A stretch of 64,000 nt of DNA from an uncultured Pelagibacteraceae bacterium. GTDB lineage: Bacteria > Pseudomonadota > Alphaproteobacteria > Pelagibacterales > Pelagibacteraceae. The notes under the pieces were generated by a model, which was given only the letters and a program-made list of their open reading frames with translations, was not told the DNA's origin and did no database searches. Within the stretch, counting starts at the first letter, position 1. Each line of letters opens with the position of its first letter. Location: positions 1-64,000 of the forward strand of contig CACEQK010000001.1 of the NCBI GenBank assembly GCA_902561585.1, given 5' to 3'. Positions 10,960 through 20,176 of this stretch are shown here, piece after piece. The position numbers and the translations under genes were made by a program.

Positions 10960-12879
10960 TTAGTTTAAAGGTAACTTATTTAAGGCAAGCATATTTTTTA
11001 TTAAATCGTTTCTTTTCATGACTTCTTGTTTATCAGAACCTAATTTTCTAACTGTAACTGTATTTTCTGCTACTTCTTTTTTACCACACACTAATATAAA
11101 TGGAACTTTTGCAAGAGAATGCTCTCTAACTTTATAATTTATTTTCTCATTTCTTAAATCCATTTCACATTTTATACCTTCTTTAAATAAATCTTTAAAT
11201 AACTTTTTTACGTAATCATTGTTCTCTTCAGCTATAGAACACACAACAGCTTGTGCTGGTGATAGCCAAAAAGGTAATTTGCCAGCATAATTTTCAATTA
11301 AGATGCCGATAAATCTTTCTAAGGAACCAAACAATGCCCTGTGTAACATAACAGGAACTTTTTTATTACCATCCTTAGCAACATAAGATGCGCCTAATCT
11401 ATTCGGTAAATTTAAATCTACTTGTAAAGTTCCACATTGCCAATCTCTACCGATAGCATCTCTCAAAACAAATTCAATTTTAGGTCCGTAAAAGGCCCCT
11501 TCACCTTTATTTATTGTGTACTCAAGTTTAGATTGCTTAATAGCAGAAAGAAGTGCTGCCTCAGATTTATCCCAAACACTATCATCACCCACACGTTTTT
11601 CAGGTCTATCAGAATATTTTAATATTACATTTTCAAAACCTAAATCTTTATAAATTTCTAAAATTAAATTTGTGACCAATAACGACTCTTGTGTTATTTG
11701 ATCTTCAGTACAAAATATGTGAGCATCATCTTGGGTAAAAGCTCGAACTCTCAATAATCCGTGTAAAGCACCAGATGGCTCATATCTATGAACTTTTCCA
11801 AATTCAGATAATTTCAATGGTAAGTCCCTATAGCTTTTTAAACCTTGATTAAAAACTTGGACACAACCTGGACAGTTCATAGGTTTTACAGCAAAAATTT
11901 TTTCATCTGGAGTTTCAGATGTAAACATATGTTCTCCAAATTTATCCCAGTGACCAGATTTTTCCCATAATGTTTTATCAAGCAATTCTGGCGTATTAAT
12001 TTCTTTATACCCAGCAAGTCTTTGTTTGGTTCTCATGTACTCGACTAATCTCTGAAATAATAACCAGCCTTTTTCATGCCAAAAAACCGAACCAGGACTT
12101 TCTTCTCTAAAATGGAAAAGGTCCATCTCTTTTCCTAATTTTCTATGATCTCTTTTTTCTGCTTCTTCTAATCTGTGTAAATAATCATCAAGTTCTTTTT
12201 TTGAAGCCCAACAAGTTCCATAAATTCTTTGAAGCATTTCATTTTTTGAGTCACCTCTCCAATAAGCTCCTGATACTTTTGTTAATTTAAATGCTTTTCC
12301 TATTTTTCCAGATGAGGCCAAATGAGGTCCTCTGCACAAATCATGCCAAGTATCTCCATGATGATATACAGACAGTTCTTCATTTTCTGGAATACTTTCT
12401 ATAATTTCAGCTTTGTACTTTTCTCCAATTTTTTTAAAATGATTTATAGCCTCATTTCTTTTCCAAACCTCTCTTTTAGTTTTTACATCCCTATCAATAA
12501 TTTCGGACATTTTTTTTTCAATCTTTTTTAAATCATCATTTGTGAAAGGTTCTTTTCTAGCAAAGTCATAATAAAAACCATTCTCGATAACGGGACCTAT
12601 TGTTACCTGGGTACTTGGAAACAATTCTTGAACAGCCATGGCCATTATATGTGCAGCATCATGTCTTATTACCTCTAAACCCTCTTTATCTTTCGGAGTG
12701 ATAATTCTTACCTTTGCATCTTTAGTAATATTGTGACTTAAATCTTTTAAGCTACCATCTACTTCCATTATTAAAGCAGCTTTTTCTAACGACTTACTGA
12801 TTTTCTTAATTAAATCAATACCTGTAATAGAATTTTCAAATTCTATCTTTTTTCCGTCTAGTAATTGAATTTGTGGCAT
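10960..12879 (-). CDS. thrS: Threonine-tRNA ligase
   Basis: This class II synthetase charges tRNA-Thr. Domain order is an N-terminal TGS domain (residues 1-60), an editing domain with HDAAHIMAMAVQELFP, a catalytic core with FAVKPMNCPGCVQVF and RYEPSGALHGLLRVRAFTQDDAHIF, and a C-terminal anticodon-binding domain. Its 639 residues are the normal size. It shares one base with the upstream glycosyltransferase stop (TAATG) and abuts infC, so it is central to the minus-strand translation operon. Confidence 0.98.
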   Translation of the reverse strand: MPQIQLLDGKKIEFENSITGIDLIKKISKSLEKAALIMEVDGSLKDLSHNITKDAKVRIITPKDKEGLEVIRHDAAHIMAMAVQELFPSTQVTIGPVIENGFYYDFARKEPFTNDDLKKIEKKMSEIIDRDVKTKREVWKRNEAINHFKKIGEKYKAEIIESIPENEELSVYHHGDTWHDLCRGPHLASSGKIGKAFKLTKVSGAYWRGDSKNEMLQRIYGTCWASKKELDDYLHRLEEAEKRDHRKLGKEMDLFHFREESPGSVFWHEKGWLLFQRLVEYMRTKQRLAGYKEINTPELLDKTLWEKSGHWDKFGEHMFTSETPDEKIFAVKPMNCPGCVQVFNQGLKSYRDLPLKLSEFGKVHRYEPSGALHGLLRVRAFTQDDAHIFCTEDQITQESLLVTNLILEIYKDLGFENVILKYSDRPEKRVGDDSVWDKSEAALLSAIKQSKLEYTINKGEGAFYGPKIEFVLRDAIGRDWQCGTLQVDLNLPNRLGASYVAKDGNKKVPVMLHRALFGSLERFIGILIENYAGKLPFWLSPAQAVVCSIAEENNDYVKKLFKDLFKEGIKCEMDLRNEKINYKVREHSLAKVPFILVCGKKEVAENTVTVRKLGSDKQEVMKRNDLIKNMLALNKLPLN

Positions 12880-14036
12880 TAATTTTTAATTAATCTTTTA
12901 TACTCTTTTAAATTAGACTGGCACATTGTTTCAACATCAAATTTTTTTGTAACATTTTTTCTGCCTTCATTACCTATAAATTTTAAATCATCCACTGATA
13001 ATTGAATAACAGTATTTAAAATTTTAGCAAGTTCTCTTGGATCATTGTGCTTATACAAAAAGCCAGTTTTTTTATTAATTATTGTTTCTTTTGATCCTCC
13101 TATATTGCTTGCAACAATAGGTTTTCCCATTGATTGAGCTTCTACTGAAACTCTACCGAAAGCTTCTGGTTCAATTGAGGCTGATACAACGACATCTGCT
13201 AATGAGTATGCTAATGGCATCTCTTTACAGTGTTGAATAAATTTTATTTTCTTGCTCAGTCGGTATCTTTGAACAAGATTAATTAGTTTTTTAGAATAAA
13301 CTTTCCTTCCCTGATCTGATCCAAGTATTACTGCTTGAAAATTTGTTATATTGTAATCCTCAATTAAAATATTTAATGACTCAATAAATTTTTCTTGCCC
13401 TTTCCAATATGTCAGTCTTCCTGGTAAAAGAATCGTAAATTTATTAGAGGATAAACCCCATTCTTGTTTTAGTTTTTCTTGTTTAAGAATTGATATATTT
13501 TTTGGATTAAAATAATCTACATTTATGCCTCTAAAAATTACTCTAAGTTTTTTTTCTTTGCTTAAATACTCGCTATAGTTTTCATTAATATGACTAAATA
13601 TAAAATTAGATCCTGCTATAGTTAATTTTGCCCTTAACATTATGCTATTGTAAAATTTTTTTAAATTACTTTTAAAATTATAAGTCCCATGAAATGTTGT
13701 AACAAATGCCCTTCTTGTTATTAGAGAAGCAAAGTAGCATGACCAAGCTGGAGCACGGCTTCTCGCATGGATAATATTAATTTTAAATAAAAAAATATAA
13801 ATAACTAAAATTAAAGTATTAAATAAAATCAAAATAGGATTTTTTGAATGAACAGGTAATCTTATTAATCTCACTTTGTCCTTTTTGATGAATTTGATTA
13901 GTTCTCCGCCAGAGGTAGCTAAGAATGAACCGCAATCATTTTCTGATAAAAAATGAGCAATGTCATAGCAACCTGTTTCAGCTCCTCCATAACCAAGCTT
14001 CGGAATAACTTGAAGAACATTTAATTTAGTAGTCAT
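12879..14036 (-). CDS. GT4-family glycosyltransferase
   Basis: This is a predicted GT-B retaining glycosyltransferase in envelope glycan synthesis. The N terminus MTTKLNVLQVIPKLGYGGAETG has the classical glycine-rich acceptor-domain motif with GGAE. The C-terminal half shows LLPGRLTYWKGQEKFIE and the donor-binding PEAFGRVSVEAQSMGKPIVASNIGG. The length of 385 fits the family. It is the first gene of the minus-strand cluster leading into thrS, so its expression is tied to translation genes. Substrates cannot be inferred. The gene to its right, an alpha/beta hydrolase, diverges from it. Confidence 0.9.
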   Translation of the reverse strand: MTTKLNVLQVIPKLGYGGAETGCYDIAHFLSENDCGSFLATSGGELIKFIKKDKVRLIRLPVHSKNPILILFNTLILVIYIFLFKINIIHARSRAPAWSCYFASLITRRAFVTTFHGTYNFKSNLKKFYNSIMLRAKLTIAGSNFIFSHINENYSEYLSKEKKLRVIFRGINVDYFNPKNISILKQEKLKQEWGLSSNKFTILLPGRLTYWKGQEKFIESLNILIEDYNITNFQAVILGSDQGRKVYSKKLINLVQRYRLSKKIKFIQHCKEMPLAYSLADVVVSASIEPEAFGRVSVEAQSMGKPIVASNIGGSKETIINKKTGFLYKHNDPRELAKILNTVIQLSVDDLKFIGNEGRKNVTKKFDVETMCQSNLKEYKRLIKN

Positions 14037-14072
14037 GTTAATTGTTATATAATAGCACTTAAATATTTTTAT

Positions 14073-14828
14073 ATGAAAAAATTCAAAAATTTAAAATTAT
14101 CAAAGTCAAAAAAACTAAGATTTATTGATAATTACTTTAAAAAAAAACTTTATATTGTTTTTTTACACGGATTCATGTCTGATATTGAGGGAAAAAAACC
14201 TCAAACTCTTCTTCGTTTTGCAAAAAAAAATAAGTTAGGTTTTTTGGCGCTTGAATATTCAGGTCATGGAAAATCGTCTGGTAAGTTTACTGATGGCAAC
14301 ATCAGTAAATGGACGCATGACGCAAGAACCATAATTAAAAAAAAAGTTAAAAAAAATAATTTTATTTTAGTTGGTTCAAGTATGGGGTCATGGATCAGCC
14401 TTAATCTTTTTAAATACTTCAAAAAACAAATTGTAGGTTTTATTGGAATAGGCTCTGCGCCTGAATTTTTAACGAGATTAATGTGGAATAAATTTAATAA
14501 TAAAATCAAATCTGAGTTAGCTACTAAAGGTAAAACACTAATTAAAAGTGGTGAATATGAATATCCAATTACTTATCAATTAATAAAAGATGGAAGAAAA
14601 AATAAAATTTTAAATAAAAAAATTAACTCTAAAATTCAAGTTACAATGATACACGGGAAAAAAGATGAAGTTGTCCCTGTAAAATTCTCAAGATATGTTT
14701 TGTCAATTTTCAGCAAAGCTGAAAAAAAATTAATAGTAGTTAAAAATGGAGATCATAGCTTATCTAATACAAAACAATTAAGAATAATTACAAAATCATT
14801 AAATAAAATCATTAACAATATTATCTAA
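14073..14828 (+). CDS. Alpha/beta hydrolase
   Basis: This is a cytosolic-looking serine hydrolase of the alpha/beta fold; the substrate is unknown. Visible elements are FLHGFMSDIEGKK (oxyanion-loop HG motif), the nucleophile elbow GSSMGSW, the acidic residue in MIHGKKDEVVP and the catalytic His in NGDHSLS. At 251 residues it resembles YqiA/serine aminopeptidase S33-type hydrolases. Its last 30 bases overlap, tail to tail, the end of the SDR gene on the minus strand, an example of genome compaction. It may be an esterase or peptidase; I cannot choose. Confidence 0.8.
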   Translation: MKKFKNLKLSKSKKLRFIDNYFKKKLYIVFLHGFMSDIEGKKPQTLLRFAKKNKLGFLALEYSGHGKSSGKFTDGNISKWTHDARTIIKKKVKKNNFILVGSSMGSWISLNLFKYFKKQIVGFIGIGSAPEFLTRLMWNKFNNKIKSELATKGKTLIKSGEYEYPITYQLIKDGRKNKILNKKINSKIQVTMIHGKKDEVVPVKFSRYVLSIFSKAEKKLIVVKNGDHSLSNTKQLRIITKSLNKIINNII

Positions 14829-15674
14829 ACCTTCTTTGTAGCTAGGATAAATAAACTGATAATTTAAAAATTCTTTTATTTTTTTGTTATCAACTTTTTT
14901 TGACTCTTTATAAAAATCTTTTAACATTCCGTCTTCTAAATCATCCATTTTTAAAGAATAAGGTTTCTTCATTTTTAGTAATAATGCGCCATATACTGCT
15001 ACTTCTTCTTGGGATGCAGGCTGATCATCAGAAATATTAAAAATTTCATTTGTTTTAAATTTTTTCATCGAGGTAAATAAAATATTAGCAATATCTTCAA
15101 CATGAACTCTTGAAAAAAAATGTTTCTCTTTTTTTATAATTTTGGCTTGACCGGTTTTAAGTCTTTTTAAAATATTATTTTGTTTTGAATAAATTCCAGA
15201 TAGTCTAAAAATTTGTAAAGGTAAATTATGCTCTTTTGAAAATATTTGCCAATCATTTTCTGCTTTTAGTCTATTTTTGCCATTCAAGGTTAAAGGCTTT
15301 GTTTCGCTTCTTTCGTCGACCCACTCACCATTATGATCTCCATACACACTTGTAGCAGACAAATAGGTTATCCATTTCACGTTTACGTTTTTTAGTGATT
15401 CATTAAAATTCTTAATTACAATATCTTCACCAGAAATGGGAGGAATAGAAACCAAAATATAATCTGCTTCTTTTATTTTTAAAATAATTTCTTCATCAAA
15501 ATTGTTATTTTCAAACGCGTAAGAAATAAAATTTATTCCTTCAAAAACCTCTTTGTGAGTTTCTTGTCTTGAAGTTACACTCAAATCTAAAGTCAGGTTT
15601 TGATTGATTATTTTTTTTATAAAATGTTTTGCTACTTGGCCAAATCCAAAGCAAAAAACTTTTACAGGGTTCAT
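14799..15674 (-). CDS. NAD(P)-dependent SDR/epimerase-like protein
   Basis: This is an extended SDR-type Rossmann protein similar to YeeZ-like nucleoside-diphosphate-sugar epimerases. The N terminus FCFGFGQVAKHFI carries the dinucleotide-binding glycine motif. A YLSATSVYGDHNGEWVDE segment resembles the SDR active-site region, followed by IFRLSGIYS. It starts directly after the gltB stop (TAA then ATG), so it is the last gene of the gltD-gltB transcript. The canonical YxxxK is not obvious: the segment after SVYG reads NGKNRLKAEN. The substrate is therefore uncertain and could be a sugar or a flavin/dinucleotide intermediate. Confidence 0.75.
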   Translation of the reverse strand: MNPVKVFCFGFGQVAKHFIKKIINQNLTLDLSVTSRQETHKEVFEGINFISYAFENNNFDEEIILKIKEADYILVSIPPISGEDIVIKNFNESLKNVNVKWITYLSATSVYGDHNGEWVDERSETKPLTLNGKNRLKAENDWQIFSKEHNLPLQIFRLSGIYSKQNNILKRLKTGQAKIIKKEKHFFSRVHVEDIANILFTSMKKFKTNEIFNISDDQPASQEEVAVYGALLLKMKKPYSLKMDDLEDGMLKDFYKESKKVDNKKIKEFLNYQFIYPSYKEGLDNIVNDFI

Positions 15675-18600
15675 TTAGCTTGCTTTCTTGATACTTGTTT
15701 TTAAGCTAATAGGATTTTTTAATTTGTCTAACATCTCGATAGGGCAAATTTGTTTAAAATTTTTAAGTTCTTCTTTAAAATTATCTAAGATTTTTTTTCC
15801 TATGTTTGAATTTGTTTCTTTCACAAACGTATTTAAACTATCTTTTAAAAAAGACTTCCAATAATCTGTTTCAATTTCTTGCCAAATTATTGAAGCAGGA
15901 TTAGCAAAATTTTCAAAATTATTTTTTTTGTCATAAACAAAAGCCATTCCCCCGGTCATACCTGCTCCAAAATTATCACCTACTTCTCCTAATATTATGG
16001 CTGTTCCTCCAGTCATATATTCACATCCATGAGCTCCACATCCTTCAACTACTGAAAAGCTTCCAGAGTTTCTAACTGCAAATCTTTCTCCAGCTTGTCC
16101 TGATGCAAATAAATTTCCAGACGTTGCCCCATAGAGAACTGTGTTTCCAATGATTGTATTTTCATTAGAAACTATTGAGCTCTTTGAAGAAGGATAAACA
16201 ACAATAGTGCCTCCGGACAGTCCTTTCCCAACATAATCATTACAATCACCCTCAACTGTAAGTTTAATACCCTTAGTTAAAAAAGCTCCAAGTGATTGTC
16301 CCGCAGATCCTGCTAGTTTTATATGAACTGTATTTTCTTCTAATTTATTGTTGCCAAATTTTTTATATATATGATGAGATAATCTTGTTCCCACAGATCT
16401 TGATGTATTTTCAATCTCATACTTAAATTCATTAACTGAATTAACTTTAATTTTATCTTTTATTTCAGACCAAATCTTTTCATCTAAAGTGTCGGGTACT
16501 GCATTTATATGTTTATCCTTGCAATATCTAAGATTTTCACCTGGATCTGCTTGAACTAATAAAGGGTTCAAGTCTAAATCATCTAAATTTGATGCACCTT
16601 TATTTACTTGAGTTAATAAATCTGTTCTTCCAATAATTTCATTGATTGACTTAAATCCAAGAGAGGCAAGGATTTCTCTTACTTCAGTTGCAGCAAATTT
16701 AAATAAATTTACAACTTTTTCTGGCGTGCCTGTAAATTTTTTACGTAAAGCTTCATCTTGACTACAAACTCCAACTGGACATGTATTTGAATGACATTGT
16801 CTTACCATAATACATCCCATTGCAACTAAAGAAGATGTTCCCATCCCATACTCTTCAGCTCCCATCATTGCAGCCATTACAATATCTCTTCCTGTTTTTA
16901 GTCCTCCATCAGTTCTTAGGGTAACGTTATGTCTTAAATTATTTAAGGTTAGAATTTGATTAGCCTCTGTTAAACCCATCTCCCAAGGTATACCTGCATA
17001 TTTAATACTAGTTTGAGGACTAGCGCCAGTTCCACCTGAATGACCTGAAATTAAAATGATATCAGCTTTTGCCTTAGCGACTCCTGCTGCAATTGTTCCT
17101 ATTCCTGTTGATGCAACTAATTTAACTCCAACTCTTGCACCAGGATTAATTTGTTTTAAATCGTAGATTAACTGTGCCAAATCTTCTATCGAGTAAATAT
17201 CGTGGTGCGGTGGAGGAGATATTAAAGTAACTCCTGGCGTCGAATGTCTTAGTCTTGCTATTTCCTCTGTAACTTTAAAACCTGGAAGCTGCCCTCCTTC
17301 ACCTGGCTTTGCTCCTTGAGCAATTTTAATTTCTATTTCGTTTGCGTTATTTAAATAATCAACTGTTACTCCGAATCTTGCGGATGCAATTTGTTTTACT
17401 CTTGAATTCGCACTGTCTCCGTTAGATAAAATTTTAAACCTTTTAGCATCTTCTCCGCCCTCTCCACTGCAGGATGCTCCTTTAATTCTATTCATTCCTA
17501 CTGCTAAAGTTTCATGAGCCTCTGCTGATAATGCTCCATGGGACATACTTCCACTGCCAAATCTTTTTAAAATCTCTTCGATTGGCTCTACTTCGTCAAT
17601 ACTAATAGGATTTCTCTTTTTTTTAAATTCTAGTAGATCTCTTATATTAATAGGAGGCAAGTTGTGAATTCCCGCTGAATATTTTTTATATAATTCATAA
17701 GAACCGCTACCTACAGCGCTTTGCAGCAAATGGATTAGTTTACCTTGGTACTGATGATCTTCGCCACTTTTTCTAAATCTATATAAGCCGCCGATAGGTA
17801 AGGTAAAAACATTTTTAGCATTAAATTTTTCATAAAGTTCTTTAATTTTTTTTTCAATTCCAATAATTCCAATGCCTGAAATTCTTGAAGACATACCGGG
17901 AAAGTAATCTGATACTATTGCTCTACTTAAACCCACTGCTTCAAAATTACATCCGCCCCTATAAGAACTAATTACTGATATCCCCATCTTTGACATAATC
18001 TTTAAAAGTCCAGCGTCAATTGATTTTTTAAATTTACTTACACATGTTTCAAAATCTGCTTTACCAAACAATTTTTTTTCGAATCTTTGATAAATGCTAT
18101 CTATTGCTAAATATGGATTTACAGTTGTTGCGCCAACTCCTATTAAAATAGCAAACGAGTGTGTATCCATTGCATCGGCACATTCAACATTCAAAGAACA
18201 ATAACCCCTTAAGCCATGTTTTACCAAGTGAGAGTGGACTGCTCCTACGGTCAAAATGCTCGGTATGCTTGCTTTTTTACTTGATATACTTTTATCAGAT
18301 AAAACTAAACAAGTGCTTCCCTGCCTAACGGCCATTTCTGCTTCTTCTCTAATCGACTCAATTCTCTCTTTTAAAGATTTTTCAATATCAAAAGTGCACT
18401 CGATAACTTTTACTTTTTTTATGAAAAATTTTTTAAATTTTTTAAATTGTGAATTAGTAAGCACCGGACTATCTAAAACATAAATATTTTCCTCTGTAAG
18501 GTTATCAAAATCTAAAATATTACCTAAGTTTCCAAATCTAGTTTTTAAGCTCATAACTTTATTTTCTCTTAATGAGTCTATTGGTGGATTAGTTACTTGA

Positions 18601-20171
18601 CTAAAGTTTTGTCTAAAATAATGTGAGACAGGTCTAAAATGACTTGATAAAACTGCAACGGGAGTATCATCGCCCATTGAGCCTGATGCTTCTTTTCCCT
18701 CCTCAGCCATTGGATGAAGTATAAGCTCCAAATCCTCAATACTTAATCCAGACAAGTACTGACGTTTTCTTAATTCTTCACTTAAAAAATTTGGTTTTTC
18801 ATTTTCGGATGAAATTTTTTTCTCTAGATCGATTATTTGTTTATTATATTTTTTATAATCTTTAGCTAAAAGATCTTTTATTTCTTTATCTTTGAACAAT
18901 TTTCCTTTTTTTAAATCTATAGCTATTATTTGACCTGGACCAAGTTTTCCTTTTTCAATAATTTTATCCTCTGGAATTTTAATCATACCAGTTTCTGATC
19001 CTGCAAAAAATAAATCGTCAGAGGTTATCGAGTATCTAAGAGGTCTCAATCCATTTCTATCTGATGAAGCTAAAACCCACTTAGCGTCTGTTGCACAAAT
19101 AGCAGCCGGCCCATCCCAAGGTTCTATCGTACTGTTAAGGAAATTAAATAAGTCTTGGTGATTTTTTGGAACTGTTTTACTTCTCTTTGACCAGGAGTCT
19201 GGGATCATCATCAATTTAATTAATGGCGCTAGCTTTCCAGAGTGAGTTAAAAGTTCAAACACATTATCAAGTGCACCGGAGTCAGAAGAACTTCTAATAA
19301 CTGGTTTTAAATTTTTTACATCTTTAAAAAGTGGGCTTGACATATCTTGTTCATGAATTTTCATCCAATTTATATTTCCTTTAACTGTATTAATTTCACC
19401 GTTATGTGCTAGGGTCCTAAAAGGTTGAGCTAAATCCCAGCTTGGAAAAGTATTGGTAGAGTATCTTTGGTGAAAAATTGCAAATCTTGAAGTTAGTTTT
19501 TCATCATTAAGATCTAAATAAAACTCAGATAACATTTCAGCTAAAAACATGCCTTTATAAACAATAGACCTTGAGCTGAATGAACAGATATAAAAGTCCT
19601 TAATTTGTTTGTCTCTAGCAACTTTTTCAATTTTTTTTCTTGTCTCAAACAAATCTCTTTCGAGATCGTTGGTTTGTAATGTTTCATTTTTTTTAAACAT
19701 TACTTGAGCTATTTCTGGACGATTTTGATCAGCTGTTTTGCCTAATACGTTTGGGTTAATTGGCACTTGTCTCCACCCATATATATAATAATTTTCATCT
19801 AAAAGAGCTGACTCGATAATTTCTCTACATTTTTCTTGTTCAGAATAATCTGTTCTTGGAAGAAAAACCATTCCAACACAAATTCTTTTACTTTCATCAA
19901 GAGTGTGTCCAGTTGCTGATATTTTTTCTTTAAAAAAATCAGGCGCAATTTCTATTTGAATTCCTGCACCATCACCAGATTTTCCATCTGCGTCTACAGC
20001 TCCTCTGTGCCAAATAGCTTTAAGTGCCTCAATCCCGTATTCAACAATTTTTCTAGATTTTTTTCCATTTGTAGATGCAATCAATCCAACGCCGCATGCA
20101 TCGTGTTCCATATCTGGAGAGTAATTAAAACTTTTCTCTAAAATTTTTTTATTTTTTTTATAATTTTTCAT
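15675..20171 (-). CDS. gltB: Glutamate synthase large subunit
   Basis: GltB converts glutamine and 2-oxoglutarate to two glutamates using electrons from GltD. The class II amidotransferase domain begins at Cys26 (HDACGVGLIAS) after a 25-residue segment that should be removed as a propeptide. A central domain, the FMN-binding synthase domain (GHSGGTGASP, GVKLVASTGIGTIAAG), the cysteine cluster QCHSNTCPVGVC for the 3Fe-4S centre and the C-terminal glutamine-rich beta-helix GXGXG domain follow. At 1498 residues it is full length. It starts five bases after gltD, which precedes it on the minus strand. Confidence 0.98.
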   Translation of the reverse strand: MKNYKKNKKILEKSFNYSPDMEHDACGVGLIASTNGKKSRKIVEYGIEALKAIWHRGAVDADGKSGDGAGIQIEIAPDFFKEKISATGHTLDESKRICVGMVFLPRTDYSEQEKCREIIESALLDENYYIYGWRQVPINPNVLGKTADQNRPEIAQVMFKKNETLQTNDLERDLFETRKKIEKVARDKQIKDFYICSFSSRSIVYKGMFLAEMLSEFYLDLNDEKLTSRFAIFHQRYSTNTFPSWDLAQPFRTLAHNGEINTVKGNINWMKIHEQDMSSPLFKDVKNLKPVIRSSSDSGALDNVFELLTHSGKLAPLIKLMMIPDSWSKRSKTVPKNHQDLFNFLNSTIEPWDGPAAICATDAKWVLASSDRNGLRPLRYSITSDDLFFAGSETGMIKIPEDKIIEKGKLGPGQIIAIDLKKGKLFKDKEIKDLLAKDYKKYNKQIIDLEKKISSENEKPNFLSEELRKRQYLSGLSIEDLELILHPMAEEGKEASGSMGDDTPVAVLSSHFRPVSHYFRQNFSQVTNPPIDSLRENKVMSLKTRFGNLGNILDFDNLTEENIYVLDSPVLTNSQFKKFKKFFIKKVKVIECTFDIEKSLKERIESIREEAEMAVRQGSTCLVLSDKSISSKKASIPSILTVGAVHSHLVKHGLRGYCSLNVECADAMDTHSFAILIGVGATTVNPYLAIDSIYQRFEKKLFGKADFETCVSKFKKSIDAGLLKIMSKMGISVISSYRGGCNFEAVGLSRAIVSDYFPGMSSRISGIGIIGIEKKIKELYEKFNAKNVFTLPIGGLYRFRKSGEDHQYQGKLIHLLQSAVGSGSYELYKKYSAGIHNLPPINIRDLLEFKKKRNPISIDEVEPIEEILKRFGSGSMSHGALSAEAHETLAVGMNRIKGASCSGEGGEDAKRFKILSNGDSANSRVKQIASARFGVTVDYLNNANEIEIKIAQGAKPGEGGQLPGFKVTEEIARLRHSTPGVTLISPPPHHDIYSIEDLAQLIYDLKQINPGARVGVKLVASTGIGTIAAGVAKAKADIILISGHSGGTGASPQTSIKYAGIPWEMGLTEANQILTLNNLRHNVTLRTDGGLKTGRDIVMAAMMGAEEYGMGTSSLVAMGCIMVRQCHSNTCPVGVCSQDEALRKKFTGTPEKVVNLFKFAATEVREILASLGFKSINEIIGRTDLLTQVNKGASNLDDLDLNPLLVQADPGENLRYCKDKHINAVPDTLDEKIWSEIKDKIKVNSVNEFKYEIENTSRSVGTRLSHHIYKKFGNNKLEENTVHIKLAGSAGQSLGAFLTKGIKLTVEGDCNDYVGKGLSGGTIVVYPSSKSSIVSNENTIIGNTVLYGATSGNLFASGQAGERFAVRNSGSFSVVEGCGAHGCEYMTGGTAIILGEVGDNFGAGMTGGMAFVYDKKNNFENFANPASIIWQEIETDYWKSFLKDSLNTFVKETNSNIGKKILDNFKEELKNFKQICPIEMLDKLKNPISLKTSIKKAS

Positions 20172-20176
20172 TATAA

